IMG/VR virus record: IMGVR_UViG_3300020470_000135
Coordinates: 1-30,472 of that record
Source: a virus
Strand: one strand, 5' to 3'
DNA: 30,472 nt
The notes under the pieces are model-generated. The model did not search any database, was not told the origin of the DNA, and saw only the letters and a program-made list of their open reading frames with translations. Each line of letters starts with the position of its first letter. The stretch's first letter is position 1. A program made the translations under genes and the position numbers. Below, in pieces: positions 28,355 to 30,472 of the stretch.

Positions 28355-30472
28355 ATGGCAGTAAAAACACCCATAAGAGGAGAATTTAGCGGTAGTGACC
28401 TGACAGGTTTCGCCGAGTTTCAAGCATCAGATTATATAGGAATAGCAGATGGTGGTACAGGTGCTATAACTGCTTCTGGTGCGAGAACAGCATTAGGAAT
28501 AGCTATAGGTAGCGATGTCCAAGCTTATGATGCACAATTAACAGATGTAGCAGGATTAGCAGTTACTGACGGTGGATTTATAGTCGGTGATGGATCTAAC
28601 TTTGTTTTAGAAACAGGCAATACAGCAAGAGCTTCTTTAGGTTTAGGAACTTCTGATTCACCTACATTTAATGGTTTAACTCTTAGTGGAAACTTAATAG
28701 TCAATGGTACAACCACAACAATAAATAGCACAACAACAACTCTTGATGACCCAATAATGACATTGGGTGGAGATACAGCTCCAAGCTCAGATGACAACAA
28801 AGACAGAGGTATTGAATTCAGATGGCACAATGGTTCTGCTGCAAAACTTGGTTTCTTTGGATTCGATGATAGTTCAGGTAAGTTTACATTTATTCCTGAT
28901 GCAACAAACACTTCAGAAGTATTTAGTGGAACAGCAGGAACATTAGTTGCAAACTTAGAAGGTAATGTTACTGGTACAGTTTCAAGCTTATCTGGTTTAG
29001 ATACAGATGATTTAAGTGAAGGTTCTAGCAATCTATATTTTACTAACGAAAGAGTAGACGACAGAGTAGGTGCTTTACTTATTGATTCAGCAACATCTGG
29101 CATTGATATAAATTATGATGACAATAATAACCAGTTAACTTTATCTGTAGATTTATCTGAAATTACAGAAGCATTTACTGACAAAGTCGGTGGTATGGTT
29201 ACTGGTGGTACAGAATCATTTATAGATGTTTCATACGATGATACAAACGACAGACTTGACTTTTCAGTAGCAACTAAAGACGAAGATGATATGGCTTCAG
29301 ATTCTGCTACTCACCTTCCAACACAGCAATCTGTAAAAGCTTATGTAGATGCACAAATAGCTACAGAAGATACATTAGCTGAATTAAATGATACAAACAT
29401 TACCTCTCCAGCAGACGCTTCATTACTTTTTTATGATACTGGTACTTCAATGTGGATTGACAATGTTGTATCAGGTGATATAACTATTGCAGATACAGGT
29501 GTTGCAACAATAGCGGCAGGTGCAGTAGATTTTGCAATGATTTCAGACACTATTGATGAAGATAATATGGCATCAGATAGTGCAACTAAAGTACCAACAC
29601 AACAGTCTGTCAAAGCTTATGTTGATTCACAAGTTACTGCACAAGATTTAGATTTTCAAGCTGATAGTGGAGGTGCACTGTCAATTGATTTAGATAGTGA
29701 GACAATTACATTCACAGGTGGTACAGGTATTGATACTACTGGTAGTTCTAACGATGTTTCATTTGCAATAGACAGCACTGTAGCAACTCTTACAGGTTCT
29801 CAAACTTTAACAAATAAAACAATAAGTGGTGCAGATAATACTTTATCTAACATTGGTAACTCATCACTTTCTAACTCTACTGTATCATTTGGTGGTATCT
29901 CTTTAGCTTTAGGTGGATCTGATGCGACACCAGCGTTTGATTTAACTGATGCTACAAATTACCCAACATCATCATTAACAGGAACAATTACAAATGCACA
30001 ACTTGCTGGCTCAATAGCTAACAGTAAATTAGCAAATAGTTCTATAACTGTAACAGATGGTTCTAACTCAACAGCAACTGCTCTTGGTGGAACTATTACA
30101 TTCTCAGGAACTTCTAATGAAGTAGAGGTTGCTGAGAGTAGTGGAACAATAACAATAGGTTTACCTAACGATGTAACAATTGCAGGAGACTTAACAGTTA
30201 GTGGTACTACAACTACTGTAGATTCAACAACAGTAACTATTAATGACCCACTTGTAAGATATGCAGATAATAACTCTGGTAACTCTGTTGACTTCGGTTG
30301 GTATGGTAAGTATGTTCAATCTTCTACTACAAAATATGCAGGTTTAGTTTGGGATGCTAGTACTTCAGATAAATTTAGATTATTTTCTGGTAATCAATCA
30401 GAACCTACTACAACAGTAAATCTTTCTGGAACAGGCCATACAACAGGTACTTTAATAGCAAATATTGAAGGA
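28355..30472 (+). CDS. Large modular tail fibre protein, 3' end beyond the window
   Basis: Open from ATG 28355 for 706 codons to the window edge with no stop, so the protein is incomplete here. The N-terminus has EFQASDYIGIADGGTGAIT and DVQAYDAQLTDVAGL, a pattern I recall from marine phage fibres. A module of about 97 residues (GNLIVNGTTTT, DDP, to NLEG) occurs at residues about 109-204 and again at about 608-706. A shorter unit with DMASDSAT, PTQQSVKAYVD occurs at 309 and 401. The protein is Ser/Thr/Gly rich and beta-like. It is expected to be a receptor-binding or shaft protein. It starts one base after the previous stop. Confidence 0.85.
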   Translation, partial: MAVKTPIRGEFSGSDLTGFAEFQASDYIGIADGGTGAITASGARTALGIAIGSDVQAYDAQLTDVAGLAVTDGGFIVGDGSNFVLETGNTARASLGLGTSDSPTFNGLTLSGNLIVNGTTTTINSTTTTLDDPIMTLGGDTAPSSDDNKDRGIEFRWHNGSAAKLGFFGFDDSSGKFTFIPDATNTSEVFSGTAGTLVANLEGNVTGTVSSLSGLDTDDLSEGSSNLYFTNERVDDRVGALLIDSATSGIDINYDDNNNQLTLSVDLSEITEAFTDKVGGMVTGGTESFIDVSYDDTNDRLDFSVATKDEDDMASDSATHLPTQQSVKAYVDAQIATEDTLAELNDTNITSPADASLLFYDTGTSMWIDNVVSGDITIADTGVATIAAGAVDFAMISDTIDEDNMASDSATKVPTQQSVKAYVDSQVTAQDLDFQADSGGALSIDLDSETITFTGGTGIDTTGSSNDVSFAIDSTVATLTGSQTLTNKTISGADNTLSNIGNSSLSNSTVSFGGISLALGGSDATPAFDLTDATNYPTSSLTGTITNAQLAGSIANSKLANSSITVTDGSNSTATALGGTITFSGTSNEVEVAESSGTITIGLPNDVTIAGDLTVSGTTTTVDSTTVTINDPLVRYADNNSGNSVDFGWYGKYVQSSTTKYAGLVWDASTSDKFRLFSGNQSEPTTTVNLSGTGHTTGTLIANIEG
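28679..28968 (+). repeat. First copy of the ~97-residue fibre module
   Basis: Encodes TLSGNLIVNGTTTTINST to NLEG. The second copy at about 30176-30472 encodes TIAGDLTVSGTTTTVDST to NIEG. The copies differ in the middle but match at both ends, as expected for an old duplicated domain. Confidence 0.65.
29279..29650 (+). repeat. Direct repeat in the fibre gene (DMASDSAT...QQSVKAYVD)
   Basis: Two units start at 29279 and 29555 (92 codons apart) and encode DED(D/N)MASDSAT followed by PTQQSVKAYVD. The bases have diverged at third positions while the peptide is nearly unchanged. Confidence 0.7.
30176..30472 (+). repeat. Second copy of the ~97-residue fibre module
   Basis: Starts with TIAGDLTVSG and reaches TLIANIEG at the last base of the window. 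Its middle part differs from the first copy, so the ends are the conserved part of the module. Confidence 0.65.

Noticed and set aside
28525-29103. 192-codon minus-strand ORF opposite the last fibre gene
   Set aside because: It lies opposite a clear fibre gene. Its Pro/Ser/Val-rich product follows from the Thr/Ser/Gly codons on the plus strand, and it has no ribosome site or family pattern.

Overview
The window is a continuous piece of an AT-rich tailed double-stranded DNA phage genome with HK97-type head genes and a long-tailed (siphovirus-like) tail module. The evidence is a full run of large terminase, portal, prohead protease, HK97-fold capsid, head-tail connectors, tail tube, frameshifted tail chaperones, a tape measure of about 1100 residues, tail tip and fibres. 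Low G+C, very compact genes with 4-8 base overlaps, and fibre modules I recall from marine viral metagenomes suggest a marine phage. The host cannot be read from the sequence. No integrase, repressor, tRNA or CRISPR array was seen.

Layout: (1) 1-229, AT-only hairpins and a promoter. (2) 230-3210, eight tightly overlapping genes of unknown function, including 24- and 43-residue ORFs not long enough for usual gene calling. (3) 3211-3318, a strongly folded non-coding segment with nested helices, a cUUCGg hairpin and a TATAAT placed so that the terminase mRNA would be leaderless. (4) 3319-8746, terL, portal, protease and major capsid. (5) 8770-10236, a hairpin plus promoter, a Lys/Ala-tailed small protein, the head-tail adaptor and a zinc-ribbon protein. 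(6) 10233-13695, a six-gene minus-strand cassette that splits the connector genes. In transcription order it holds a 76-residue protein, a lytic transglycosylase, a 40-residue protein, an SPPY-type amino-methyltransferase, a C5-cytosine methyltransferase and a 51-residue protein. The C5 methyltransferase gene appears to hide a second coding frame with its own family-like motifs. (7) 13793-14740, a divergently expressed HTH plus zinc-ribbon protein. (8) 14764-14819, terminator and a second leaderless promoter. (9) 14820-30472, connectors, tail tube, gpG/gpGT chaperone with a canonical CCCAAAA slippery site, tape measure, Dit-like protein, a 1292-residue tip/fibre with S74 chaperone, and two modular fibre proteins, the last running off the window.

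The plus-strand units build the particle in order: packaging, shell, connector, tail, fibre. The minus-strand cassette would supply host-wall cleavage and DNA modification. The points most worth a second look are the overprinted frame in the cytosine methyltransferase gene, the structured RNA before terL, the repeated hairpin-then-TATAAT arrangement with leaderless starts, and the antisense methyltransferase/lysin cassette.
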